Part shown: positions 1-7,501 of the stretch, in pieces
How the letters are laid out: each line of letters starts with the position of its first letter
Position numbering within the stretch: position 1 is the first letter of the stretch
NCBI RefSeq assembly: GCF_000497445.1
Contig: NZ_CM002285.1
Coordinates: 358,077 to 406,120, forward strand
DNA: 48,044 bases
Direction of reading: 5' to 3'
Source: Streptomyces roseochromogenus subsp. oscitans DS 12.976
GTDB taxonomy: Bacteria; Actinomycetota; Actinomycetes; Streptomycetales; Streptomycetaceae
Made by a program: the position numbers and the translations under genes
The notes under the pieces: model-generated
The model's input: only the letters and a program-made list of their open reading frames with translations
The model's database searches: none
Told to the model about the DNA's origin: nothing

Positions 1-192
1 GTACCGCGGGCCCGGCTCGCGGAGACGGCACGAGCCATGCTGGGCGCGCAGGCACGGGTCTCGGCTGTCGCAGGGGGCGGGGTGACGGCCGAGGTGCCCG
101 GCCGCCGGGTCGATCTGTCGGCGGACGCCCTCGCCGACCGCGCCCTGGACCGGCTGGGCGCGCGGGCCGAGACGCTGTGGGGGCCACCGTGA
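1..192 (+). CDS. V/A-type ATPase subunit E, C-terminal fragment (cut by window edge)
   Basis: An open frame runs from base 1 to a TGA at 190-192 and gives 63 residues. It contains VTAEVPGRRVDLSADAL followed by a hydrophobic, Arg-rich tail ending ETLWGPP, as in the C-terminus of archaeal/bacterial V-type ATP synthase subunit E, a peripheral-stalk component. Its stop overlaps the GTG start of subunit A (ccGTGA), which indicates translational coupling within an ATPase operon. The identification rests on this short motif plus the operon position directly before A-B-D. The N-terminal coiled coil lies outside the window, so another stalk subunit cannot be fully excluded. Confidence 0.68.
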   Translation, partial: VPRARLAETARAMLGAQARVSAVAGGGVTAEVPGRRVDLSADALADRALDRLGARAETLWGPP

Positions 193-1970
193 CCGCGGGC
201 GGCATCCAGGGAGCAGACGCCGAACCGGCACTCTCACGAACGGACGGCGCAGCGCGCCCACGGATCCTCCGGGTCGCCGGCCCCCTCGTGGAGATCGCCT
301 GCCCCGCCTCGGTCGCCATGCACGACCTGGTGATGCTGGGCGCCGCCCGGCTGCCGGGCGAGGTGGTCGCCATCAAGGGCGATACGGCCACCGTCCAGGC
401 GTACGAGTACACCGGCGGGCTCGCCCCCGGACATCCGGCGGAGCCCCAGGGCCGGCCGTTGTCCGTACGGCTGGCCCCGGATCTGCTGCGCGGTGTGTTC
501 GACGGTCTGCTGCGGCCCTTGGCCTGCGCCGGTGACCTTCTGACGAGCGGATCCAACGCGGCGCCGGACGAGCGTAGTTGGCCGTTCACTCCACATGTCG
601 CCGAGGGCGCACTGGTCTCGGCCGGGGACCTTCTGGGGGAGATAGGAGCGAGCGTGTCGCTCCGCCTCCTGGTGCCTCCGGACCTCTCGGGCACGGTGAC
701 CCGGATCGCGGCGGCGGGTGATCACTCCCCGGACACCGTACTCGCCGTGGTGGGCGGGCAGGAGGTGCGCATGGCACAGTCCTGGCCGGTGCGCACGCCG
801 CGGCCGGTCGCGGAGCGACTGCCGGCGGACCTGGCGCTGCACACCGGGCAGCGCGCCGTCGATCTGCTCTTCCCGGTGGCCCGCGGCAGTACGGTCGCCG
901 CGCCGGGCGGCTTCGGCACCGGGAAGACCATGCTGTTGCAGCAGATCGCCAAGTGGTGCGACGCCGACGTGATCGTCTACGTCGGCTGCGGCGAGCGCGG
1001 GAATGAAATGGCGGACGTCATCGCGGAGTTGGCGGAGCTGACCGACCCCCGCACCGGAGGACGCCTGGCCGATCGCACGGTGACCATCGCGAACACCTCC
1101 AACATGCCGATGATGGCCCGCGAGGCGAGCGTGCACACGGGTGCGACGGTGGCCGAGTACTTCCGCGACATGGGCTTGGACGTCGTGCTCATCGCCGACT
1201 CGACCTCCCGTTGGGCGGAGGCACTGCGTGAGTTCGCCTCCCGGATGGGCGAACTCCCTGCCGAGGAGGGCTATCCGGCGGGGCTCGCCTCCCGACTGGC
1301 CGCGTTCTACGAGCGGGCCGCCACTGTGCGCACCCTGGGCGGTGCGACCGGCTCCGTCACGGTGATCGGTGCCGTGTCCCCGCCGGGCGGCGACCGCACC
1401 GAGCCGGTCACCGCGCACACCGAACGCTTCGTACGGTGCCTGTGGAGCCTGGACCGCGACCTTGCCTACGCCCGCCACTACCCCGCCGTCTCCTGGGCGG
1501 AATCCTTCTCTCGGGACGCCGCCGCACTGACCGCCTCCCAGGCCCGGGCCGGTGACCCGGGGTGGGCCGAGCGGCGCGGACGGGTGGCACGGCTGCTCGC
1601 GGAGGCGGACCGGCTCGCCGATCTGGTGGAGTTGGTGGGCATCACGGCGCTGCCGCCACGGGAGCGGGTCAGCGTGCTCGCGGGGCGGCTGCTGCGCGAG
1701 GCCGTGATCCAGCAGAACGCACTGTCATCGGCAGATGCCTACAGCGCCCCCGAGAAGACCACCGTACTCGTCGAAGCTGCGCTGACGGTGATCGACCGCT
1801 GTCTGGAACTGGTGGACTCCGGCGCTCCGGCGGACACGGTCGAGGCAGTGGACTTCACGCCGCTCCTGCGCGCCCGTGAGACCGCGGGCCCCGCCGAGAC
1901 CGCTCCGGTGGCAGCCGCACGGGACACCGTGCTGGATCGGCTCAAGGCAGTGACACGGGGAGCGACATGA
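189..1970 (+). CDS. atpA (V-type): V/A-type ATP synthase catalytic subunit A
   Basis: The 593-residue protein is the nucleotide-hydrolysing subunit of a V/A-type rotary ATPase, which couples ATP to H+ or Na+ movement at the membrane. It has an N-terminal beta-barrel, the roughly 90-residue insertion typical of subunit A (about residues 110-205), a Walker A loop GGFGTGKT with Lys246, the GCGERGNEM motif and the Walker B region VVLIADSTSRWAEALRE. The length is normal for the family. I chose the GTG at 189 because it overlaps the preceding stop; a GTG at 177 is also in frame. The stop overlaps the ATG of subunit B. F-type ATPase is the norm in Streptomyces, so this is an accessory enzyme. Confidence 0.95.
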   Translation: MTAGGIQGADAEPALSRTDGAARPRILRVAGPLVEIACPASVAMHDLVMLGAARLPGEVVAIKGDTATVQAYEYTGGLAPGHPAEPQGRPLSVRLAPDLLRGVFDGLLRPLACAGDLLTSGSNAAPDERSWPFTPHVAEGALVSAGDLLGEIGASVSLRLLVPPDLSGTVTRIAAAGDHSPDTVLAVVGGQEVRMAQSWPVRTPRPVAERLPADLALHTGQRAVDLLFPVARGSTVAAPGGFGTGKTMLLQQIAKWCDADVIVYVGCGERGNEMADVIAELAELTDPRTGGRLADRTVTIANTSNMPMMAREASVHTGATVAEYFRDMGLDVVLIADSTSRWAEALREFASRMGELPAEEGYPAGLASRLAAFYERAATVRTLGGATGSVTVIGAVSPPGGDRTEPVTAHTERFVRCLWSLDRDLAYARHYPAVSWAESFSRDAAALTASQARAGDPGWAERRGRVARLLAEADRLADLVELVGITALPPRERVSVLAGRLLREAVIQQNALSSADAYSAPEKTTVLVEAALTVIDRCLELVDSGAPADTVEAVDFTPLLRARETAGPAETAPVAAARDTVLDRLKAVTRGAT

Positions 1971-3370
1971 GCGGCACAGGCAACGCGGTGGGCGTCGAGT
2001 ACACGGGCGTGCGGGAACTGCGCGGGCCGCTCGTGGTCGTCGAAGGCGTGCGCGGGGTGGGCTGGGACGAGTTCGCGACGATCGTGCTCGACTCCGGTGA
2101 ACGACGGCACGGGCTGGTCCTCGAAGTGGACCGGGACCTCGCGGTGGTTCAGGTGCTTGAGGACACGGCCGGCATGGACCGGACCGGCACCCGCATCGCC
2201 TTCGCCGGGACGCCGCTGCGCATGCCGGTGGGCTCCGGGTGGCTGGGACGGGTGTGCAACGGGCGGGGCGAACCGGCCGACGGCGGGCCGCCCGTGCTCG
2301 GCGGAACCTACGCGCCGGTCGGCGGCGCGCCGATCAACCCGGTGCGCCGTGAGCCGCCGACCGAGCCGGTGCTGACCGGGGTGGCCGCCGTCGATGTCCT
2401 CACCACGCTGGTGCGGGGCCAGAAGCTGCCGGTGTTCTCGGCGGCAGGCCTGCCCCATCTGGAGCTGGCGGTGCAGATCGCGGCCCAGGCGACGTGCGGC
2501 GGTGAGCCGTTCGCCGTCGTGTTCGCCGGCATGGGGCTCACGCACGCCGACGCGGCGTTCGTCCGGGACGGGCTCGCCGCCCGCTCCGCCGCACGGGAAC
2601 TGGCCCTCCTCGTGAACACGGCCGACGACCCGGTGATCGAACGATTGCTCACCCCACGTCTCGCGCTGACCGTCGCCGAGCACCTCGCGTTCACGGAGGG
2701 CCGGCACGTCCTGGCGGTGATGACCGACATGACGGCCTACGCGGAGGCGTTGCGCGAAGTGTCGGCCGCGCGGGGCGAGATACCGGCGCGCCGGGCCTAC
2801 CCGGGCTACCTCTACAGCGACCTCGCGTCCCTCTACGAACGCTGCGGCAGGATCAGGGGCCGCCCGGGATCGGTGACCGTCCTCCCGGTACTCACCATGC
2901 CCGCGGGCGACATCACCCACCCCGTGCCGGACCTCACGGGCTACATCACGGAGGGCCAGATCGTGCTCTCCGCCGAGGTCCACGCCACCGGCACATATCC
3001 CCCGGTCGACCCACTGGCCTCGCTGTCCCGGCTGATGCGCAAGGGAACCGGACCAGGGCGCACCCGCGCCGATCATCCGTCCGTCGCCGCGCAGTTGATC
3101 GCCGCGCTGGCCCGCTCCCGGCAGGTGCGCGACCTCGCCGACCTGATCGGACGCCCCGCGCTCAGCCCGACCGACCTGCGTTTCCTGGACCTGGAGGACG
3201 CCTTCCGCCACCGGTTCCTCGCCCAGGGCGCGGACGAGAACCGGTCGTTGGACGAGTCCCTGGACCGGGCCTGGGAGGTGCTGTTGACCCTTCCGACCAG
3301 CCAGCTCGGCATGATCCCCGCCGACCTGCTCGACGCCCATGCCCCGCCCCGGCACGAGGAGACGCCATGA
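1967..3370 (+). CDS. atpB (V-type): V/A-type ATP synthase regulatory subunit B
   Basis: The 467-residue protein is the non-catalytic subunit of the A3B3 head. Family-typical stretches are GWLGRVCNGRGEPADGGPP, VLTGVAAVDVLTTLVRGQKL and PVFSAAGLPHLELA. The last falls where a P-loop would be and lacks the GxxxxGKT lysine, as expected for a regulatory B subunit. PAGDITHPVPDLTGYITEGQ, conserved in V-type B subunits, is also present. The ATG overlaps the stop of A (ATGA), and the end overlaps the ATG of subunit D. Length and motifs are complete, so the gene looks functional. Confidence 0.95.
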   Translation: MSGTGNAVGVEYTGVRELRGPLVVVEGVRGVGWDEFATIVLDSGERRHGLVLEVDRDLAVVQVLEDTAGMDRTGTRIAFAGTPLRMPVGSGWLGRVCNGRGEPADGGPPVLGGTYAPVGGAPINPVRREPPTEPVLTGVAAVDVLTTLVRGQKLPVFSAAGLPHLELAVQIAAQATCGGEPFAVVFAGMGLTHADAAFVRDGLAARSAARELALLVNTADDPVIERLLTPRLALTVAEHLAFTEGRHVLAVMTDMTAYAEALREVSAARGEIPARRAYPGYLYSDLASLYERCGRIRGRPGSVTVLPVLTMPAGDITHPVPDLTGYITEGQIVLSAEVHATGTYPPVDPLASLSRLMRKGTGPGRTRADHPSVAAQLIAALARSRQVRDLADLIGRPALSPTDLRFLDLEDAFRHRFLAQGADENRSLDESLDRAWEVLLTLPTSQLGMIPADLLDAHAPPRHEETP

Positions 3371-3987
3371 GCGAGCACGGGCGCCGGGTACCGGCGGGGC
3401 GTGCCGGCCGGCTACGGCTTCGCCACAGCCTCGCCACCGCGCTGCGCGGAGCGGACCTGCTGGAACGCAAGCTCCGGCTCCTGCTGGACCGGGAGCGCGC
3501 GGAGCGACGAGCGGCTGAGGAAGCCGGTCGCGTCTGGCGGGAACGGCTGGCTGACGCCGAATCCTGGCTGGTGCGCGGGGTGTTGCTCGGCGGCGAGCGA
3601 GCGCTGGCGGAGGCGGTCCCGGCGGACCAGGCCTCCGTCGAGGTCCGGTGGGACGCGCTGATGGGTGTACGCCATCCCGCGGGCGTGGCCTGGACCGGAC
3701 CCGTCCGCTCACCGGCGGAACCGACGCCGTCCAACACGGCGCTCGCGCACGCGGAGACGGCCTACCGTGCCGCGGTCCGCGCCGCGGCGGACCACGCCGC
3801 CCACCGGTCGGCCGCCGAACTGCTCGCCGCCGAAGCGGCACGGACCCGGCAGCGGGTCCGCGCCCTGCGCCGCCACTGGATCCCCCGGCTGCGCGGTGAA
3901 GTGGCGGCGGTGGAACTCGCCCTGGAGGAAGCCGAACACGAGGAAGCGGTACGACGCCGCTGGGCCGCGACGCACGGAGCCGCGTGA
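3367..3987 (+). CDS. atpD (V-type): V/A-type ATP synthase subunit D (central stalk)
   Basis: The 206-residue protein is almost entirely helical and rich in Arg, Glu and Ala, as expected for the long coiled-coil rotor shaft linking the A3B3 head to the membrane ring. N-terminal GRAGRLRLRHSLATALRGADLL and LERKLRLLLDR match the start of subunit D, and the C-terminal helix includes RVRALRRHWIPRLRGEVAAVE. It is the last gene of the operon, overlaps B by four bases and is followed after 19 bases by a strong hairpin terminator. Assignment rests on position, length and helix pattern, since D subunits diverge in sequence. Confidence 0.9.
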   Translation: MSEHGRRVPAGRAGRLRLRHSLATALRGADLLERKLRLLLDRERAERRAAEEAGRVWRERLADAESWLVRGVLLGGERALAEAVPADQASVEVRWDALMGVRHPAGVAWTGPVRSPAEPTPSNTALAHAETAYRAAVRAAADHAAHRSAAELLAAEAARTRQRVRALRRHWIPRLRGEVAAVELALEEAEHEEAVRRRWAATHGAA

Positions 3988-4006
3988 AAGCCGCCGGCAC
4001 ACCGAT

Positions 4007-4030
4007 GGCGGGCCCGTGGCCGGGCCCGCC
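4007..4030. terminator. Bidirectional hairpin terminator between ATPase subunit D and hsp20
   Basis: GGCGGGCCC and GGGCCCGCC form a perfect 9-bp stem around a 6-base loop. It lies in the 61-base gap between two convergent genes. There is no U-tract, as is usual for streptomycete terminators. It should work for both strands. Confidence 0.8.
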
Positions 4031-4048
4031 CCGCGCAGCCGGCTGCCG

Positions 4049-4471
4049 TCAGGTGCCGTGCTTGATCTCGACGTGCTTGGCCGCCGGCTTCTCGGCGCCC
4101 ATGCCGACACTCACCGTGAGCATGCCGTCGGTGTAGTCGGCCGTGACGTCGTCCTCGTCGGCGCCGGGCGGCAGCGTCACGCTGCGGCTCATCACGCCGT
4201 ACCGGATCTCGCTGTGGTTCTTCGACACGTCCCGCTCGCTGCGTTCGGCCTGGACCGTGAGTACCCCGTCGCTGATGAAGACGTCGATGTTCTCGGGCGC
4301 CACGCCCGGAAGCTCCGCCCGCATCACATAACGGCCTTCCTCCGTGTAGTCCTCGATGCGCACCGTGTACAGCTCGCCCATGGTGGGCATCGCGAACCGG
4401 GCGGGAAGATTCTCGAACCAGTCCGGGATGTCCGGGAACGGGAACCTCTGCGCGCGTTTCAGCGTTGCCAT
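4049..4471 (-). CDS. hsp20: Hsp20 / alpha-crystallin small heat-shock protein
   Basis: The 140-residue protein is an ATP-independent holdase chaperone. An N-terminal arm carries the FPFPDIPDWFENLP motif. The alpha-crystallin domain spans about residues 38-130 and includes YVMRAELPGVAPENIDV and the ADYTDGMLTVSV strand. The ATG at 4471 is preceded by AGGAGG at seven bases; upstream in-frame starts lack such a site. It belongs to the same family as M. tuberculosis HspX/Acr (Rv2031c), a hallmark of the dormancy regulon. The gene is divergent from pncB, and the shared 169-base region contains dyad motifs, so co-regulation is likely. Confidence 0.95.
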   Translation of the reverse strand: MATLKRAQRFPFPDIPDWFENLPARFAMPTMGELYTVRIEDYTEEGRYVMRAELPGVAPENIDVFISDGVLTVQAERSERDVSKNHSEIRYGVMSRSVTLPPGADEDDVTADYTDGMLTVSVGMGAEKPAAKHVEIKHGT

Positions 4472-4540
4472 CACCGTACCTCCTCGGTTGTCGTCGTCTG
4501 CCGACACCTCCGGTGCAGCGCGCCCGGAGCTGTCGTACTG

Positions 4541-4575
4541 AGGCCGAACAGCCCACACCAGGGGCCTTATGTCCT
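4541..4575. promoter_or_regulatory. Candidate DosR-like tandem dyads between hsp20 and pncB
   Basis: GGGCCTTATGTCCT at 4562-4575 matches 11 of 14 positions of the core of the mycobacterial DosR box (GGGACTWWAGTCCC). A weaker copy, AGGCCGAACAGCCC, starts exactly 21 bases upstream at 4541. The pair sits about 90 bases before the hsp20 start and 65 before the pncB start. Binding by a DevR/OsdR-type regulator is inferred, not shown. Confidence 0.45.
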
Positions 4576-4640
4576 TTTTACCCACACCTGGCGCGATCAG
4601 ACTGGTAACGAGGGAACGACCACACACGGCGGCGATCACC

Positions 4641-6020
4641 ATGTCCGACGTCACCACGACCGATCTCTACGAAGTGACCATGGCCCTGTCCTACCTCCGG
4701 GAGGACATGCGGGCCCCGGCCACTTTCAGCCTCTTCGTCCGCGACCTCCCGCGCGGCCGGGGCTTCCTCGTCGCCGCGGGTCTGGAACCCGCCCTGGACT
4801 TCCTGGCCGACTACCGTGTGGAGCGGGAGGACGTCGAGGAGTTCGCGGCCGCGCTGCACCGACCGGTCCGGGACCTCGAACCCCTCCTCGGCCTCGCCTT
4901 CGAGGGCGAGGTGCGTGCGGTGCCGGAGGGTCATACGGTGTTCGCCGACGAGCCGCTGCTGGAGGTGACCGCCCCGCTGCCGCAGGCCCAGCTCGTCGAG
5001 ACGTACCTGCTGAACCAGGTGTGCCACCAGACGGCCGTGGCGTCCAAGGCGGCACGCTGCGTCCTGGCCGCAGAGGGTAAGCCTGTCGTGGACTTCTCGC
5101 TGCGCCGCACGCACGGCCCGTGGGCCGGCCACCAGGCGGCCCGGCTGGGTGCCCTGGTGGGTTTCGCCGGCACCAGCAACGTCGCCGCCGCCACCGCCCT
5201 CGGCATCCCGGCGTCGGGCACCATGGCTCACTCGTACGTCGAGGCGTTTCCGGGCGAGGAAGAGGCGTTCCGCGCTTTCGCGCGCACCCACCCCGGGCCG
5301 GTCACCTTTCTCGTCGACACCTACGACACCGAGGAAGGCGTGCGCACAGCCGCCCGGGTCCTGAGCGAGCTCCGGCGCGGTCCGGGTTGCGCCATCCGCC
5401 TGGACAGCGGCGACCTAGAAGCGCTGGCACGCCGGGCACGCGCCGTTCTGGACGCCGCCGGTCTGGCCGACGTGCGGATCGTGGCCAGCGGCGGGCTCGA
5501 CGAGTACGGCGTGGCCCGGCTGGTCCGCGCCGGCGCCCCGATCGACGTGTACGCCGTGGGCACGCGGGTGGGCGTGGCGGCGGACGCCCCCTATCTGGAC
5601 GCCGCGTACAAGCTCGTCGAGTACGACGGCCGCCCCGTGATGAAGCTGTCCTCGGCGAAGGTCACGGCACCGGGCCGCAAGCAGGTGTTCCGCCGCACCG
5701 GACGGCCCGACGTCATCGCGCTGTGCGGGGAGGAGCCGCCGGACTCCGCCCGGCCGCTGCTGCGCACCGTCATGCGGGGCGGTCGGCGAACCGGACCGCC
5801 GGACCACTGGCAGGACGCCCGCGAGCGGTTCCGCGAGGACATGGCCGGTCTCCCCGAACCGGCCCGTCGCATCCACGACCCCGATCCGGTCAGGCCGGTC
5901 CGTTCCCGGGCCCTTGCCGAGCTGACCGCCAGGGTACGCGCCGGCATCGAAGCCCGACTGGACCCGGAGCACGCGGGTCCGGCGCCCTCCTGCGGCCCAG
6001 CGCTGGCCGAGCGCACGTAG
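4641..6020 (+). CDS. pncB: Nicotinate phosphoribosyltransferase
   Basis: The 459-residue enzyme joins nicotinate and PRPP to make nicotinate mononucleotide, the entry step of NAD salvage (Preiss-Handler pathway). Visible motifs are TDLYEVTMALSYL at the N-terminus, VDFSLRRTHG, GTMAHSYVEAF with His197 at the position of the phosphorylatable histidine, the phosphate-binding LDSGDL and the TRVGV loop. Length is normal. The ATG at 4641 is chosen because homologues begin just before TDLYE; the ribosome site is weak. M. tuberculosis pncB2 (Rv0573c) is a DosR-regulon gene, which fits this neighbourhood. The gene is monocistronic by spacing and is divergent from hsp20. Confidence 0.94.
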   Translation: MSDVTTTDLYEVTMALSYLREDMRAPATFSLFVRDLPRGRGFLVAAGLEPALDFLADYRVEREDVEEFAAALHRPVRDLEPLLGLAFEGEVRAVPEGHTVFADEPLLEVTAPLPQAQLVETYLLNQVCHQTAVASKAARCVLAAEGKPVVDFSLRRTHGPWAGHQAARLGALVGFAGTSNVAAATALGIPASGTMAHSYVEAFPGEEEAFRAFARTHPGPVTFLVDTYDTEEGVRTAARVLSELRRGPGCAIRLDSGDLEALARRARAVLDAAGLADVRIVASGGLDEYGVARLVRAGAPIDVYAVGTRVGVAADAPYLDAAYKLVEYDGRPVMKLSSAKVTAPGRKQVFRRTGRPDVIALCGEEPPDSARPLLRTVMRGGRRTGPPDHWQDARERFREDMAGLPEPARRIHDPDPVRPVRSRALAELTARVRAGIEARLDPEHAGPAPSCGPALAERT

Positions 6021-6061
6021 TCAACAATCCCGGCGCGGAGGGGGTCGCCGAGCCCGGCCTC

Positions 6062-6075
6062 GGGACCAATGGCCC
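6062..6075. promoter_or_regulatory. Candidate DosR-like box upstream of small ORF and USP
   Basis: GGGACCAATGGCCC matches 11 of 14 positions of the DosR-box core and is a good dyad (GGGaC/GgCCC). It lies 87 bases upstream of the next start codon at 6159, at a sensible distance for an activator site. I see no clear second copy at 21-bp spacing. Confidence 0.45.
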
Positions 6076-6158
6076 CTGGCAGATCGGCCGTAGCGCGGCC
6101 TGCAATGGAATCGGCGGCGGCACTCCTCGGTGCCAACCGCAGGGAGGAGGCGAGGGCG

Positions 6159-6422
6159 ATGTCCGCTCCCGCATCAACGAAGACGATCCACCCGGCTGTG
6201 CCGAGTACCGGCCCTGCGGCGGCCGGGGCCTCGATGCGCGCCGGTGCGGGGGACGAGATGGTGGTACGCGGCACCAGGGCCGGAGTCACAGCCCGGGCCT
6301 ACGACGTGCGCCGGGCCGACGACGGACATGCAGCAGGCAGGTCTGTGGCATGCAGGTCTGCGGCAGCCCCGTCGGCCCACGACGAGCCGATCACCGGAGG
6401 CGGTCATGTCCCGGCCCGGTGA
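6159..6422 (+). CDS. Small Ala-rich protein of unknown function upstream of USP
   Basis: An 87-residue frame starts at an ATG with a very strong ribosome site (AGGGAGGAGG, eight bases upstream) and ends 17 bases inside the following USP gene, which suggests translational coupling. The product is rich in Ala, Pro, Gly and Arg and has one central patch, MVVRGTRAGVTARAYDVRRA, that looks folded. I recognise no domain, signal peptide or membrane segment. The upstream dyad at 6062 and the overlap argue for a real gene. The low-complexity composition argues for caution: it could be a leader ORF. Confidence 0.5.
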   Translation: MSAPASTKTIHPAVPSTGPAAAGASMRAGAGDEMVVRGTRAGVTARAYDVRRADDGHAAGRSVACRSAAAPSAHDEPITGGGHVPAR

Positions 6423-7287
6423 CCGACGGCCGATCGTGGTGGGCGTCGATCCCGATCCCACCCACCGGATGGCGCTGGCCTGGGCGGCCGACGAAGCCGC
6501 TCGCCGTCGGCTGCCGTTGCGTGCGGTCCACGCCGAGGGCGTGCCGACCAGGGGCTATCGGGGACGGGAGATCCGGCCGTCCTGGGAGGAGTGGAACGCG
6601 GCACTGCACAAGGCGGGCCAGCAGGTAGTCGAAGAGGTCGCGGAGTTCGTCGCGGCGAAGCACCCTCAGCTCCAGGTGGACACCGTGCTGACGGAGGGCG
6701 ATCCCGTGTGGGTGCTGCGCGAGCAGAGCCGCGACGCAGCGGCCGTCGTACTCGGCTCGCGGCACCTGAGCCGGGCGCAGGAGATCTTCGGCTCCGCGTC
6801 GGTCGCCGTGCCCGTCATGGCCCGCGCACACTGCCCGGTGGTCGTCGTACCCGAGCCGGAGCACATCACCCAGGATCCCGCGTACTTCGTCGTCGGCGTC
6901 GACGGCAGTGACCACTCCGCGGCCGCGGTCGACATGGCGTTCGAGGAGGCGGCCCTGCGCGGCGCCGAGCTGCGGGCCCTGTTCGTCTGGGAGGCCGGTC
7001 CGTTCAGGGTGTTCGACGAGCACGGGCCGCAGCAGGAGTCCCGCCGGCTGCTCTCCGAGATCGTGGCCGGTCGCCGCGCCCGCTACCCCGAGGTGGACCT
7101 GCGTCACGAACTGGTCGTCGGGCATCCCGTGCAGGTGCTGACCGAGGCCTCGGCCCACGCGCTGGGACTGGTGGTGGGCACCCGGGGCCGCGGAGGATTC
7201 ACCGGCATGTTGCTGGGCTCGGTCAGCCAAGGCGTACTGCACCACGCGCGCTGCCCCGTGATCGCCGTACCGTCCGCACCTGTGTAG
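6406..7287 (+). CDS. Tandem-domain universal stress protein
   Basis: The 293-residue protein has two UspA domains (about 1-145 and 155-293), a cytosolic nucleotide-binding fold linked to survival of energy or oxygen stress. Each domain starts with the signature IVVGVDPD / FVVGVDGS. The second has a canonical ATP-binding loop, GTRGRGGFTGMLLGSVSQ; the first has a weaker version, LGSRHLSRAQEIFGSASVAV. The ATG at 6406 has GGAGG six bases upstream. Two-domain USPs of this kind are members of the mycobacterial dormancy regulon (for example Rv2005c, Rv2623). The gene is preceded by an overlapping small ORF and followed by a region with 21-bp repeats. Confidence 0.93.
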   Translation: MSRPGDRRPIVVGVDPDPTHRMALAWAADEAARRRLPLRAVHAEGVPTRGYRGREIRPSWEEWNAALHKAGQQVVEEVAEFVAAKHPQLQVDTVLTEGDPVWVLREQSRDAAAVVLGSRHLSRAQEIFGSASVAVPVMARAHCPVVVVPEPEHITQDPAYFVVGVDGSDHSAAAVDMAFEEAALRGAELRALFVWEAGPFRVFDEHGPQQESRRLLSEIVAGRRARYPEVDLRHELVVGHPVQVLTEASAHALGLVVGTRGRGGFTGMLLGSVSQGVLHHARCPVIAVPSAPV

Positions 7288-7318
7288 GCCACGCGGCCGG
7301 TACGCAGTGGGCAGAGGA

Positions 7319-7381
7319 AGTCCGCTCGGCCTCACGTCAGGCCCTCTCGGCCCCGCATCAGGCCCGCTCGGCCCCTGCCCC
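7319..7381. promoter_or_regulatory. Three tandem 21-bp direct repeats with dyad cores, upstream of nitroreductase gene
   Basis: Three adjacent 21-base units begin at 7319, 7340 and 7361. Their 14-base cores are AGTCCGCTCGGCCT, GGCCCTCTCGGCCC and GGCCCGCTCGGCCC; cores 2 and 3 differ at one base, and full units agree at about 15 of 21 positions. The spacing equals two DNA turns, so bound proteins would line up on one face. They lie 120-183 bases before the nitroreductase start. I read them as operators for the regulator that acts elsewhere in the island. Confidence 0.6.
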
Positions 7382-7501
7382 GCCGCGGCGCCCGGAGCAC
7401 AGGGTGGAGGCATCGGACGGAGGCGCTCGGTCTGTCGTCCGCGGCGCGGGCGTCGGCCTCTCTGGCCTGAACCGGCACACCCGCGGCGAAGGGAAGCCAC
7501 C

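Noticed and set aside
1739..4000. Very long leftward open frame opposite the V-type ATPase genes
   Set aside because: It is the antisense shadow of GC-rich codons; its product is low-complexity Arg/Pro/Gly without domains, while the rightward frames encode clear ATPase subunits.
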